The translations under genes were made by a program, and so were the position numbers. The notes under the pieces were generated by a model. The model worked only from the letters and a program-made list of their open reading frames with translations. It was not told the origin of the DNA and did no database searches. Positions 17,748-26,254 of a DNA stretch of 64,000 nt are shown here, piece by piece (position 1 is the first letter of the stretch; every line of letters starts with the position of its first letter). The DNA is from Natrinema salsiterrestre (GTDB lineage: Archaea > Halobacteriota > Halobacteria > Halobacteriales > Natrialbaceae): the NCBI RefSeq assembly GCF_029502005.1, contig NZ_JAMQOT010000003.1, forward strand, positions 1 to 64,000. Direction: 5' to 3'.

Positions 17748-18662
17748 ATGCACGAAACCGGCCGTGAATCCGACCCAGAAATAAAAACTAATTGCACCCG
17801 AGGATATCTGATAGATACCGTGAGTCCTTCGGCGAATGTCAGACGCGAGGCGACGTTCTTTCTCACGCTGGATCTAGAGTGTGATTTCGGGACGGCGCTG
17901 GAGGTGAACAGTTACGAGGCGGCGAGGCGACTCGACGCGCTGCTGGGATTGCTCGAACCCCGAGACGTGCCGCTGACGGTCTTTCTCCAGACGGAAGTGC
18001 TAGATGAGGTTCCGGAAGTCGTCGAGACGCTAGTATCGGCGTCTGTCCCGGTTGAGGTCCACGCTCACTCGGAGACCCACCCCCGGAGGGAGAACGCAGA
18101 CGTCCGGTGGGAAGTCGAGACGAGCGTCGAACGGGTCCGCAAGACGTTCGAGACGGACCCGCTGGGCTATCGCTTTCCCGACGGGACGATAGCCGACGGA
18201 GACTATCGGATCCTCTCGGGGGCCGGCGTCGATTTCGACGCCAGTGTGTTCCCGTCGCTATTCCCCGGTCGATTCAACAACCTCAGGTCCCCCCGGACGC
18301 CGTTCGTCCACGACTCCGGGCTCGTCGAGATCCCCTTCAGCATTTACTCGCAGTACCTGCCGGTCCCGGTCTCCCTGTCGTATCTCAAGCTCCTCGGTCG
18401 ACCCTTCGAGTCGGCGGTGACTTGGAATCCACCCGAGACGATCGTCTTCGACATGCACATGCACGACCTCGTTACCCCGGAGACGAATGAGTTGTCAGCA
18501 ACCTACCGGTTCGTCTACGGATGCAACCGGGATCAAGGTCCAGACTACCTCCGTCGCCTGCTTGACTCGCTCGCAGGGCGTGGCTACGAGTTCGAGCTGC
18601 TCTCGACGTTGTACCACGACGTGGCGACGATGTCCGATCATTCGGGGGTCGGCCGTGAGTAA
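17748..18662 (+). CDS. Polysaccharide deacetylase family protein (NodB fold)
   Basis: 304 residues. NodB-type motifs are seen: FLTLDLECDFG (metal/catalytic Asp), HAHSETHP (metal His pair) and YRFPDGTIADGDY (motif 3). It should remove N- or O-acetyl groups from a sugar chain or a sugar intermediate. A GTG at 17820 (VSPSANVRREAT) is an alternative start close to the conserved fold. It is the first gene after the broken IS6 and overlaps the formyltransferase gene by 8 bp. Confidence 0.8.
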   Translation: MHETGRESDPEIKTNCTRGYLIDTVSPSANVRREATFFLTLDLECDFGTALEVNSYEAARRLDALLGLLEPRDVPLTVFLQTEVLDEVPEVVETLVSASVPVEVHAHSETHPRRENADVRWEVETSVERVRKTFETDPLGYRFPDGTIADGDYRILSGAGVDFDASVFPSLFPGRFNNLRSPRTPFVHDSGLVEIPFSIYSQYLPVPVSLSYLKLLGRPFESAVTWNPPETIVFDMHMHDLVTPETNELSATYRFVYGCNRDQGPDYLRRLLDSLAGRGYEFELLSTLYHDVATMSDHSGVGRE

Positions 18663-19455
18663 CGAGCGTCCGTTTCGCGTGCTGATCATCACCATCCAAG
18701 AGTACTACTACATCCCACTCTTCTTGCGACCGGTGCTGGAGAGTGACGGGTTCGAGGTCTGTGGCGTCGTGACAATGCCGCCGACGCTGGGGAGTGAGAA
18801 CACGGTCAGGTTTGCGGCGGGGTTGTTCCGGCGGTTCGGACCGCGAGTCTTCGCGAAACACGTCCGGTTTTTTGGCAAGTACGCGCTCCGTGACTGCTTC
18901 GCCCGCTACACCGGCCGTGGACACGCCTACTCGGCCAGTACCCTCGCCCGTCGCCACGGCATCCCTCACCGGCACGTGACCGACGTCTCCAGCGAGTCCT
19001 TTCGCTCGTATGTCGAGTCGCTGGAACCGATGCTCGTGGCCTCGGTTGCGGCGACTCAGCGGTTCGACGGGGACCTACTTGCCATCCCCGAGGTGGGCGC
19101 AATCAACCTCCATTCTTCGCTGTTGCCAGAGTACCGCGGGGTTTCGCCGAGCTTCTGGACGCTCCTGCACGACGAATCCGAGACCGGGGTCACCGCACAC
19201 TATATGAACGAGCAGATAGACGGCGGTGACATCGTCCGCCAACAGTCGCTACCCATCGAGGACGACGACACGCTCCACTCGCTGAATCGCCGCGTCGCCG
19301 AGCGCGGGTCGGAGGTATTGCTCGACGCCATCGGGGCGATCCGCGACGGGATGGTCGACCCGGAACCGATGGATGTCGACGGGGGATCGTACTACTCGCT
19401 GCCCGACCGGGAGGACGTGCGGGACTTCCTACGCTCGGGCAACCAGTTTTATTGA
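18655..19455 (+). CDS. Sugar N-formyltransferase (Fmt-type fold)
   Basis: 266 residues from GTG. The formyl-THF transferase core is clear: INLHSSLLPEYRGVSP holds the catalytic Asn and His, and EQIDGGDIVRQQ the catalytic Asp. It lacks the C-terminal domain of Met-tRNA formyltransferase, which fits action on an amino sugar. Coupled to the deacetylase upstream, it may formylate an amine freed by deacetylation; this is inference from order. Confidence 0.78.
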   Translation: MSNERPFRVLIITIQEYYYIPLFLRPVLESDGFEVCGVVTMPPTLGSENTVRFAAGLFRRFGPRVFAKHVRFFGKYALRDCFARYTGRGHAYSASTLARRHGIPHRHVTDVSSESFRSYVESLEPMLVASVAATQRFDGDLLAIPEVGAINLHSSLLPEYRGVSPSFWTLLHDESETGVTAHYMNEQIDGGDIVRQQSLPIEDDDTLHSLNRRVAERGSEVLLDAIGAIRDGMVDPEPMDVDGGSYYSLPDREDVRDFLRSGNQFY

Positions 19456-19601
19456 GAGGTGACCCCAGGGCCGCCCCGTAGGTCCGGGGGACAGAGGTGT
19501 TCTCTCCGATACCGATCACCAGTGGTGCCGCCCACCACGAGTGGCGTCCCGAACTCGAAACCTCGTAGGAGAACAACCAAAGCAGATAAACACGTAGTCT
19601 G

Positions 19602-19609
19602 AAAGGAGA
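19602..19609 (+). promoter_or_regulatory. Shine-Dalgarno site for carbamoyltransferase gene
   Basis: AAAGGAGA lies 4 nt before the ATG at 19614. Most genes here look leaderless or coupled, so a clear ribosome binding site supports a leadered transcript and this start. Confidence 0.5.
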
Positions 19610-19613
19610 TTGT

Positions 19614-21386
19614 ATGTACAGTCTCGGCGTAACATCTCCTGCAGTGGCCAACAACGCAGCGACGCTGGTCGGGGACGGCGAACTGCTCGCAGCCGCTGAG
19701 GAGGAGCGTTTCACGCGGAACAAACATGCCAGATTCACGCCGCCGGTTAACGCGGTCACCTACTGTCTGGAACGGGCGGGAATCGGACTCGAAGACATCG
19801 ACCACCTCGCCGTCGGGTGGGGGGTTGCACCCGAGGCACCGCTCACATCCGACCTTCACGGACCTTTACACCGTGCACATCGAACGCTGATGCCGGAGTT
19901 CCTGTCGACCCTCGCGGACCGGGACCCGGGAATTACCGACCGCGTCACGTACGTTAATCACCAGCGTGCTCACGCCGCAAGTGCGTATCGCGTCTCCGGG
20001 TTCGACGAGGCCAACGTGATCACCCTCGACGGTAACGGTGAGCGGTACGCGGGCCTTCTGGGCTACGCTGACGGGGATATTCAAGCGTTTGAACACGTCT
20101 CCATCTCGCAGAGCCTCGGGCATCTCTACGAGGAGGCCACCGAGTATCTCGGGTTCCGGAGACACCGGGACGAAGGTAAAGTGATGGGTCTGGCGAGTTA
20201 CGGTCAGCCAACATTCGATATTCCGAACGCGAGGTCTTCCCGACAGATGCTGAACCTGATCCAGCGAATGGGACTGGCGAAGGTTCCGCTGGACTTCGAG
20301 ACGCTCGCGTCCGTCTACGATGGCCTCCGACCGGTGCGACGACTCTCCGTGGCGGGCAAGTACCCGAAGACGCCGCTAGCGACGGGGGCGATAAACGCCG
20401 TTCTCCCCACCGAGATCAACCGGTCGCTCAGCGAGCGACTGTTCGATGACCCCTTCTACAACGGGGCAGGCGAGGCGCTCACCGAGACACACAAAAACCT
20501 TGCCGCATCGGTGCAACGCCGCGTCGAACGGGAGGTACTCGGACTCGTCGAGGACCTGGCGAAGCGGACCGGGTGTGGGAAATTCTGTTTCGCCGGTGGC
20601 GTCGCGCTCAATTGCGTCCTGAACAAGAAGATCCGGGCGAGCGAGTACGTCGACGAGCTTTTCATCCAGCCGGCGGCACACGACGCCGGAACGGCGCTTG
20701 GCGCAGCGCTGGAAGTCTCCTACGAACACGGCGAACGGCCAACGACCGTTATGGAGGACGTCTACTGGGGACCGGAGTACGAAGACGAGGTGATAGAGCG
20801 TGCGCTGGAGACGCGCGGACTCGCATACGAACGACCGTCCGACCCGGTCGGGGCGGCTGTCTCCGCGCTAGCCGACGACCAGGTTGTCGGCTGGTTCCAG
20901 GGGCGCATGGAGTTCGGGCCACGCGCGCTGGGCAACCGGAGTATCCTGGCCAATCCTTCGCGCGAAGCGATGAAAGATACGGTCAATGCAAAGGTCAAAC
21001 GCCGCGAACTGTGGCGACCGTTTGCGCCGTCGCTGCCCGCTGAAAACGTCGAAAGGCTGTTCGAAGACGCCGGCCCGTCTCCCTTCATGATACTGTCGTT
21101 TGACGTCGAGGAGGAGGCGACAGGAGAGATTCCGGCAGCCTGTCACGTGGATGCCACCGCCAGACCACAGACGGTGACACCGGACACGAACGAGCGCTAC
21201 TATGACCTCCTGACCCGGTTCGAGGCCGAGACGGGCATCCCGGCGGTTCTCAACACCTCCTACAACCTGGCCGGCGACCCGATCAACCGCGACCCGGGAA
21301 CGGCCATCGATACGTTCCTGTCCTGCGGGATGGACGTCCTCTGTCTCGGTGACTACGTAGTCCGCAAGGAATCCATCGACCGATAG
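19614..21386 (+). CDS. Carbamoyltransferase, NodU/CmcH family
   Basis: 590 residues. An ASKHA-like N-terminal domain (about 1-360: AAAEEERFTRNKHARF, NVITLDGNGERY, FAGGVALNC) joins a C-terminal YrdC-like domain (about 390-590: GWFQGRMEFGPRALGNRSI, VLNTSYN). Enzymes of this family transfer a carbamoyl group from carbamoyl phosphate, through carbamoyl-AMP, to a hydroxyl of a sugar or polyketide. Next to deacetylase and formyltransferase genes, an O-carbamoylated surface sugar is the likely product. Confidence 0.85.
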   Translation: MYSLGVTSPAVANNAATLVGDGELLAAAEEERFTRNKHARFTPPVNAVTYCLERAGIGLEDIDHLAVGWGVAPEAPLTSDLHGPLHRAHRTLMPEFLSTLADRDPGITDRVTYVNHQRAHAASAYRVSGFDEANVITLDGNGERYAGLLGYADGDIQAFEHVSISQSLGHLYEEATEYLGFRRHRDEGKVMGLASYGQPTFDIPNARSSRQMLNLIQRMGLAKVPLDFETLASVYDGLRPVRRLSVAGKYPKTPLATGAINAVLPTEINRSLSERLFDDPFYNGAGEALTETHKNLAASVQRRVEREVLGLVEDLAKRTGCGKFCFAGGVALNCVLNKKIRASEYVDELFIQPAAHDAGTALGAALEVSYEHGERPTTVMEDVYWGPEYEDEVIERALETRGLAYERPSDPVGAAVSALADDQVVGWFQGRMEFGPRALGNRSILANPSREAMKDTVNAKVKRRELWRPFAPSLPAENVERLFEDAGPSPFMILSFDVEEEATGEIPAACHVDATARPQTVTPDTNERYYDLLTRFEAETGIPAVLNTSYNLAGDPINRDPGTAIDTFLSCGMDVLCLGDYVVRKESIDR

Positions 21387-21424
21387 GGGCCGTCCTCGTC
21401 CCCGCGAGTCGTCTACTGGAAAGT

Positions 21425-22435
21425 CTACCGACGATCCGGGTGACCACTGACAGCACGGACCAGATACACGAGGACACCCAGCGGTGCCATCCAGAGAAGG
21501 CCGAAACTGCGCTGGAGGAACACGAGGACGACGGCAGCCGGTTCGTCAACGCCGCCTACGACCAGGACGCTGACGCCGATGGTCTCCCCCGGGCCGACAC
21601 CACCGGGCGTCAGCGGAAGCACCGACGTGAGACTCATGCCGCCGACCAATGCGCCGGCCAGCGCCGGGCCGACCGACGTCCCGACGGCGCGTCCTAGCAG
21701 GAGAAACCCGACGACAACAAACAGCCAGCGGACTACGCCGAGGATGCTCACGACTCCGAGCATCCGGACCGGAGGCCGGCCGACGGCGGCCGTGAACTCG
21801 TCGACCGGCCCCGCGACGGCCGACGGGACCCACTCGACTGATTCCAGCCACCCAGCAAAATCGGGGCCGGTCCCGGCTCGCCAGCGGAGACCGGCAAGTG
21901 CAACCGCCAGACCACCGATGAGGACCGCTCCGGTGGCGAACGTTTTCACTGGCACGAGTTCCGACGCAACGGCGATGGATCCGGCGCCGAGCAGTCCCAG
22001 GACGACACAGAGGTCGACCGCTCGCTCGACGACGACCAGCCCCGCGAGCTCGGAGTGGCTCCTCACCTCGTAGTATCTGTCGACGAGCGCCGTCCGCGTG
22101 ACGTCACCGGCGTTTACCGGCAGCAACTGATTCAGAGCGTAAGAGACCGCGAGCACTTCGAAGGCGACCATGTTGTCCGACGGGTATCCCGCCGTTCGCT
22201 GAAGATGGTTCCAGCGCAGCGTCGCCGGCAGGTATCCGCCGAGAAAACAGGCGCCGCCCAAGAGATACCAGCGAATCTGGGTGGTGGCGAGCTCTCGGGC
22301 GACTGCTCCGGGGTCGGCCACGACGACCAGGATCGTAACAAGTCCGACCCCGACTGCCAGACCGCCGAGGCGTCGTAGCGGAATCCGTTCGACGAGCGAG
22401 CGCTCTCCGGTCGACCCTGCGTCTTCGGAAGTCAT
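21425..22435 (-). CDS. Flippase-like membrane protein (LPG synthase TM / UPF0104)
   Basis: 336 residues with about eight hydrophobic helices. The pattern LNQLLPVNAGDVTRTALV near residue 110 and LPLTPGGVGPGETIGV near residue 275 are those of the lysylphosphatidylglycerol-synthase-TM family. Members in archaeal glycan loci are proposed lipid-linked sugar flippases, though direct activity is shown for few. It overlaps the GT2 gene upstream by 4 bp (22432-22435), so one lipid-P-sugar may be made and flipped by the pair. Confidence 0.75.
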   Translation of the reverse strand: MTSEDAGSTGERSLVERIPLRRLGGLAVGVGLVTILVVVADPGAVARELATTQIRWYLLGGACFLGGYLPATLRWNHLQRTAGYPSDNMVAFEVLAVSYALNQLLPVNAGDVTRTALVDRYYEVRSHSELAGLVVVERAVDLCVVLGLLGAGSIAVASELVPVKTFATGAVLIGGLAVALAGLRWRAGTGPDFAGWLESVEWVPSAVAGPVDEFTAAVGRPPVRMLGVVSILGVVRWLFVVVGFLLLGRAVGTSVGPALAGALVGGMSLTSVLPLTPGGVGPGETIGVSVLVVGGVDEPAAVVLVFLQRSFGLLWMAPLGVLVYLVRAVSGHPDRR

Positions 22436-23745
22436 CGCCTCGCTCGCTGGCTGTTCAGTGCGTGGAGGATAATACTCGTAAACACCATGAACACGCCCAG
22501 GAGCGTAAAGAAGGTGGCAGTCACCGAAAGACCGAGCGCGAAGTCGGGGGTCCGGATGTAGTCGAAGACAGTCCAGTATCCGAAACTGAGACCCACTAAC
22601 AGTGAGAGCGATCCCGGCAGTCCGACGAACGTAATCGGCCGCTCGGTTTCGATGATACGAAGCAGGTTGTTCACGAGCCCGGTCCCATGGATGACCGGGT
22701 GGTGAGTGCTCGCGCTATCGACGTCGTAATCGATCTTGGTCGGCAATTCCTCGAGGGTCATGTGCGCCTTTGAGACGTGAAACAGGGAGTCGATGCTTAT
22801 TTCCATGCCGTCGCCGAGGCTGTACTCGTTCGCGAGGAGTTCGACCGCGGTGCGGTCGTACGCTCGAAACCCGCTCTGCGTGTCGGAGAGCCACCGCTGA
22901 CCGTTGAACGTCCGCAAGACGACGTTCGTCAGCGTGTTGATCACGCCCAGGCCGATGCGGCGCAACAGCGGAACGGAGTGACGACTCTCACCGCCGAACC
23001 GACTCCCGATCACCACGTTACATGCCTCGCTATCGAGACGCCCCAGCAGTGCCGGGATGTCGCCCGGGTCGTGTTGACCATCGCCGTCGATGAGAACGAG
23101 GCTGTTGACCTGCCACCGGTCCGCGAGGTCGAAGATCCGTTTCAGTGCTGCCCCGTAGCCCCTGTTGGTTCCGTGTGATACAACGAAGGCGCCGGCTTCT
23201 CGGGCACGCCGGGCCGTTTCGTCGTCGCTCCCGTCGTCGACTACGAGGACCCCGTCGGTGTGTTCGGCCGCCTCTCGAACGACCGTTCCAATGACTTCCG
23301 CCTCGTTGTACGCGGGGATGCCGACGAGGACGCCATCCCGGGCCAGCGACGCTCCCGGAACGGCGTTGACAGCGTACTCGTCGCTCTCCCTCGCTCGGGC
23401 CACGCTCTCTTCGATGTCCGGGACCGACTGAACAGGATCGACAAAGACCATCCCTGGGTACCCCCGCTCCCGGGCAGCCGAGCCGAGTCGTTCGCGTGGA
23501 CCGGTCAACGACGACTTCTCTTCCGTCGTCACGACCACTTCGGCGCCGGCATCGACCGCTGCATCGACGAGAGAACTGTCCGCGCCCAGTGGCGGGACCA
23601 CCAGCACGTCGTATCCCCGGGTTCGCGCCCGGACCGTGACCCCGAGGACCGAATCGACGGTGTCCCGTCCCACGACTATTCCGACGGCCGGTTGGTCGGT
23701 TGCAGCACCGTCGGGGACGTCGCCGACGTCATCTGAAGCCTGCAT
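22432..23745 (-). CDS. GT2 glycosyltransferase, polyprenyl-phosphate sugar synthase-like
   Basis: 437 residues in three parts: an N-terminal alpha/beta domain (about 1-140: VGIVVGRDTVDSVLG, VVVTTEE) of unknown role, a GT-A domain (about 141-360: VGIPAYNEAEVIG, VVDDGSDDE, LIDGDGQHDP holding the DxD site, and a DTQSGFRAY loop), and two C-terminal membrane helices. The GT part resembles dolichol-phosphate mannosyltransferase or glucosyltransferase. Its partner downstream is flippase-like. Confidence 0.82.
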   Translation of the reverse strand: MQASDDVGDVPDGAATDQPAVGIVVGRDTVDSVLGVTVRARTRGYDVLVVPPLGADSSLVDAAVDAGAEVVVTTEEKSSLTGPRERLGSAARERGYPGMVFVDPVQSVPDIEESVARARESDEYAVNAVPGASLARDGVLVGIPAYNEAEVIGTVVREAAEHTDGVLVVDDGSDDETARRAREAGAFVVSHGTNRGYGAALKRIFDLADRWQVNSLVLIDGDGQHDPGDIPALLGRLDSEACNVVIGSRFGGESRHSVPLLRRIGLGVINTLTNVVLRTFNGQRWLSDTQSGFRAYDRTAVELLANEYSLGDGMEISIDSLFHVSKAHMTLEELPTKIDYDVDSASTHHPVIHGTGLVNNLLRIIETERPITFVGLPGSLSLLVGLSFGYWTVFDYIRTPDFALGLSVTATFFTLLGVFMVFTSIILHALNSQRARR

Positions 23746-23853
23746 TTGCTCGAGTATTAATACTGTACTACAAAAGCGTGATTATCAGACCGTGACGCCC
23801 CGGCGGCCTGTGAGGTCGCTGAACGGACTCGCCGACCTTGATTCCAAGCCCCT

Positions 23854-23861
23854 CGAGACGG
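23854..23861. repeat. Left target-site duplication of IS6 element
   Basis: CGAGACGG, repeated at 24561. The next base also matches, so 8 versus 9 bp cannot be decided; 8 bp is usual for IS6. Confidence 0.75.
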
Positions 23862-24560
23862 GGGCATTGTTCAGATTAGCTTGTTCCAGCAGTACGCGAG
23901 ACTCTGCAGCCATGTTTCGGCCGTTTCTGGATCGGCGTTTCTGAAGCAATTTCCAAACTGGTACGTTCGTCGTTTTACTTCCTTGAAGACACGTTCGATG
24001 CTGTTACGTTGACCGTGGCGTTCGTACTGATACTCGTAGCCACGGCGGTGGAGCGCGGCTTTCAGCCAATCTGCAGAATCGACGAGAAACACAGCGTCAT
24101 CGACGTCATGTTTCTTGCTTAGTTCGTCGAGGAAGATTCCCGTAAGCCCTGTATTTCTCGTCGGAAACAGCCGAACGTGGAGGAATTCGTTTGTCTCTGG
24201 ATCAACCGCTGCAAACAGCCAGTACCGATCGTCAGTGAGCTGGATCGCAGTCTCATCAACCGCCACGTGATCCGGTGATTTGTCGCTCTCGGGCTGTAAC
24301 TCTGCTTTTTGTATCCAATTATGGACGGTTGACCGAGCACGGTCGACACCAAACCTCTCTAAGACATGAACAGTATCCGAAAGCGAGAGACCGGCGAGAT
24401 GGAGGTGGATACTGAGCCGCATCAGCTCGCGCGGTGTCTGCTCGCGCTCCACAAATTCTAACTGAATGTTGCTACTAGGTAGCGTGAGGCGGCTGAATTC
24501 GGGCATGGACACCGCGAATTCCACCGCCTCGTTCCTTCAAACTCTAATCTGAACAGCGCC
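23862..24560 (-). mobile_element. IS6-family element, apparently intact
   Basis: About 699 bp with imperfect terminal repeats: GGCATTGTTCAGATTAG on the left and its counterpart GGCGCTGTTCAGATTAG read inward from the right. It is flanked by CGAGACGG on both sides. It encodes one full transposase on the minus strand. It interrupts the 3' part of a GT-C-type pseudogene; removing element and one repeat restores a continuous frame there. Confidence 0.88.
23871..24506 (-). CDS. IS6-family transposase
   Basis: 211 residues from MPEFSRL (an in-frame start at 24524 would add six residues). The DDE domain shows VAVDETAIQL, VFLVDSADWLKAAL and ERVFKEVKRRT for its three acidic residues, and a helix-turn-helix region (DTVHVLERFGVDRARSTV) precedes it. 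There is no visible lesion. It is the best model in this window for judging the broken copy at 17034. Confidence 0.92.
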   Translation of the reverse strand: MPEFSRLTLPSSNIQLEFVEREQTPRELMRLSIHLHLAGLSLSDTVHVLERFGVDRARSTVHNWIQKAELQPESDKSPDHVAVDETAIQLTDDRYWLFAAVDPETNEFLHVRLFPTRNTGLTGIFLDELSKKHDVDDAVFLVDSADWLKAALHRRGYEYQYERHGQRNSIERVFKEVKRRTYQFGNCFRNADPETAETWLQSLAYCWNKLI

Positions 24561-24568
24561 CGAGACGG
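24561..24568. repeat. Right target-site duplication of IS6 element
   Basis: CGAGACGG, the partner of the repeat at 23854. It implies simple insertion without later rearrangement. Confidence 0.75.
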
Positions 24569-25620
24569 GGCGTGAAACACTTAAGTACCGTCGAAACGAT
24601 ACCGTGCCCGACAAGCGCGTAGGCAAACAAGAGCGTGAAGACGCTTGCCAGGGCGCCCGGTAGCGCATGTTGTCCGGGACGAAAGTGACTACTGTCACGA
24701 ACAGCATACCGGCCAGCGGTGTCAGCCAGATTGCAAAGAGCCCGTCGTCCGCCCGGCTGAGCTTGGCCGCCGCGTACCCGCTCAGCAGGAACACCGACAC
24801 GTGACGAAGATGTTGAGGAACGCGAAGGTATGTCTGACCCGATCAGACAGTGAGTCGTGATAAACGGGAGGAAAAACACCCTTATCTTGACGATTACGTG
24901 GAGGACAAGGTGGTCGGCATTCACGAGCGCAAACATCCAGATGCTGTCCGCCGGGGCGGGGGTCGTAAGGCTAGGCTCCTTGTCCCACCTGAGTAGATAC
25001 TCCCTGTTCCCACACGGTTCTGATGGCCGAATTCCCAGCACACTGACTGGAGTACGCCCAGACAGCAACGGTGATGAGGAAAACAGCGATTGCACGCCTC
25101 CGGCTGGCAATGACGAGTACCCGCCTGGGAGCGTCGGACCGGACCACGTCGTGAACCAGCCACAGAAAGAGGATGAGCGGTCCGACAGGACGTGTGATTG
25201 TCATCCACACCACTGCCGCCCAAGCCAGCCACCGGTACTGCCTGTCGGAATGGGTGTAGTTGTACGTCAGCACGAACAACACGACTGCCAGCGCAAACGT
25301 GAACGTCGTCTTGGACATCACCCACTGGGTGAACCGAAACACCTCGTAGAAGATGGCCAGCGTCCCCCCCGCGATGAGATTTCCGGCCGTCCCCACACCT
25401 GTCTCACGGTGTAGAAGACGACGACCGTCGTTACTGACGACAACAGGACCTGGAAGAGAATCCACGCCAGTATCGATTCCGCCACGGGACGGAACGAACA
25501 GAATAATATCGTAAGTACTAGATTTTCCGCCCCGAACGCACCTCTGCCGACTATCAACTCGTCGACCGGGACTATTAAATATATGTCACATATCTCGATG
25601 TGAAATCTGCTGTCGTCCAC
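24561..25620 (-). pseudogene. GT-C-type membrane glycosyltransferase, decayed and IS-interrupted
   Basis: Pieces in three frames match the intact gene at 26255: WILFQVLLSSVTTVVVFYTV (about 25450), AIFYEVFRFTQWV with ITRPVGPLILFLWLVHDV (about 25330-25170), and WLTPLAGMLFVTVVTFVPD then FTLLFAYALVGHGI (about 24740-24600). Frameshifts separate the pieces. The 3' end is split by the IS6; before insertion the frame would have read on through 23853 to about 23775. It is a dead tandem paralogue. Confidence 0.78.
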
Positions 25621-26254
25621 CAGAATGAAGTTACCCTTGGAGGCAACTATTATTACTTTAGCTTCGGATAGTCGATCAATTCGTCAATTGGATTGTTTGA
25701 GGGACTGCTGAATTGCGAGATACAACTCAGGAAGAATGAAATAAGCGAGTTTTTCGTGATTCTACACGGAGAAACGGTGAGACTCCATCTGTCTTCACTT
25801 AAGATGAGAACCGAGAGATAACGCCGAGGGCGGGGGCGAACACGTCGTAATCAAGTAGAAACTCGAAGAAGAGATGCTCAAACAGCGGTATTGTCTCGGT
25901 AGCCGCGACATTCAGGAAGTTGTCTACCGAAGCTACGTCTTACAGGGCGTTGGTACTGCTAGACACAATTTCCAAACCCTGTGGCCTTCCACGGGAGGCT
26001 TCTATAGCATGCTCTTCATTGTAGTATAGCTCATCTGTCTCGTCTATGTCACCGTAGTAGGGCCGCAGGTGGAGACCAACGATAATCTCCAGTGTTTGTA
26101 CACACTTCAGTAAGCATATCTCTCAACTAACAGACTTTGTGAAGTACTGAATGTAGCGTCGCAGACGCCGCTCCAACTGCTGCACAGCGCGATCCACAGT
26201 ATTATGTACCGGCGCTTCGCTCGTGCCAGCTCTAAGGCAGCGTAAATCTCGGCG
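25621..26254. other. Spacer, AT-rich, with a transposase relic
   Basis: No intact gene. A 42-codon relic on the minus strand at 25799-25927 is listed separately. The remainder has many stops on both strands and no clear promoter or structured repeat. Confidence 0.6.
25799..25927 (-). pseudogene. Transposase N-terminal relic
   Basis: The minus strand reads VDNFLNVAATETIPLFEHLF and then FEFLLDYDVFAPA before a stop. This recalls, from memory, the N-terminus of a haloarchaeal transposase that begins VDDFLN and continues LFEHLxFEFLxEYDVFAPA. Nothing of the catalytic part follows. Confidence 0.4.

Noticed and set aside
18655-19455. Methionyl-tRNA formyltransferase
   Set aside because: Archaea do not use formyl-Met initiation and the C-terminal tRNA domain is absent; sugar formylation fits the context.
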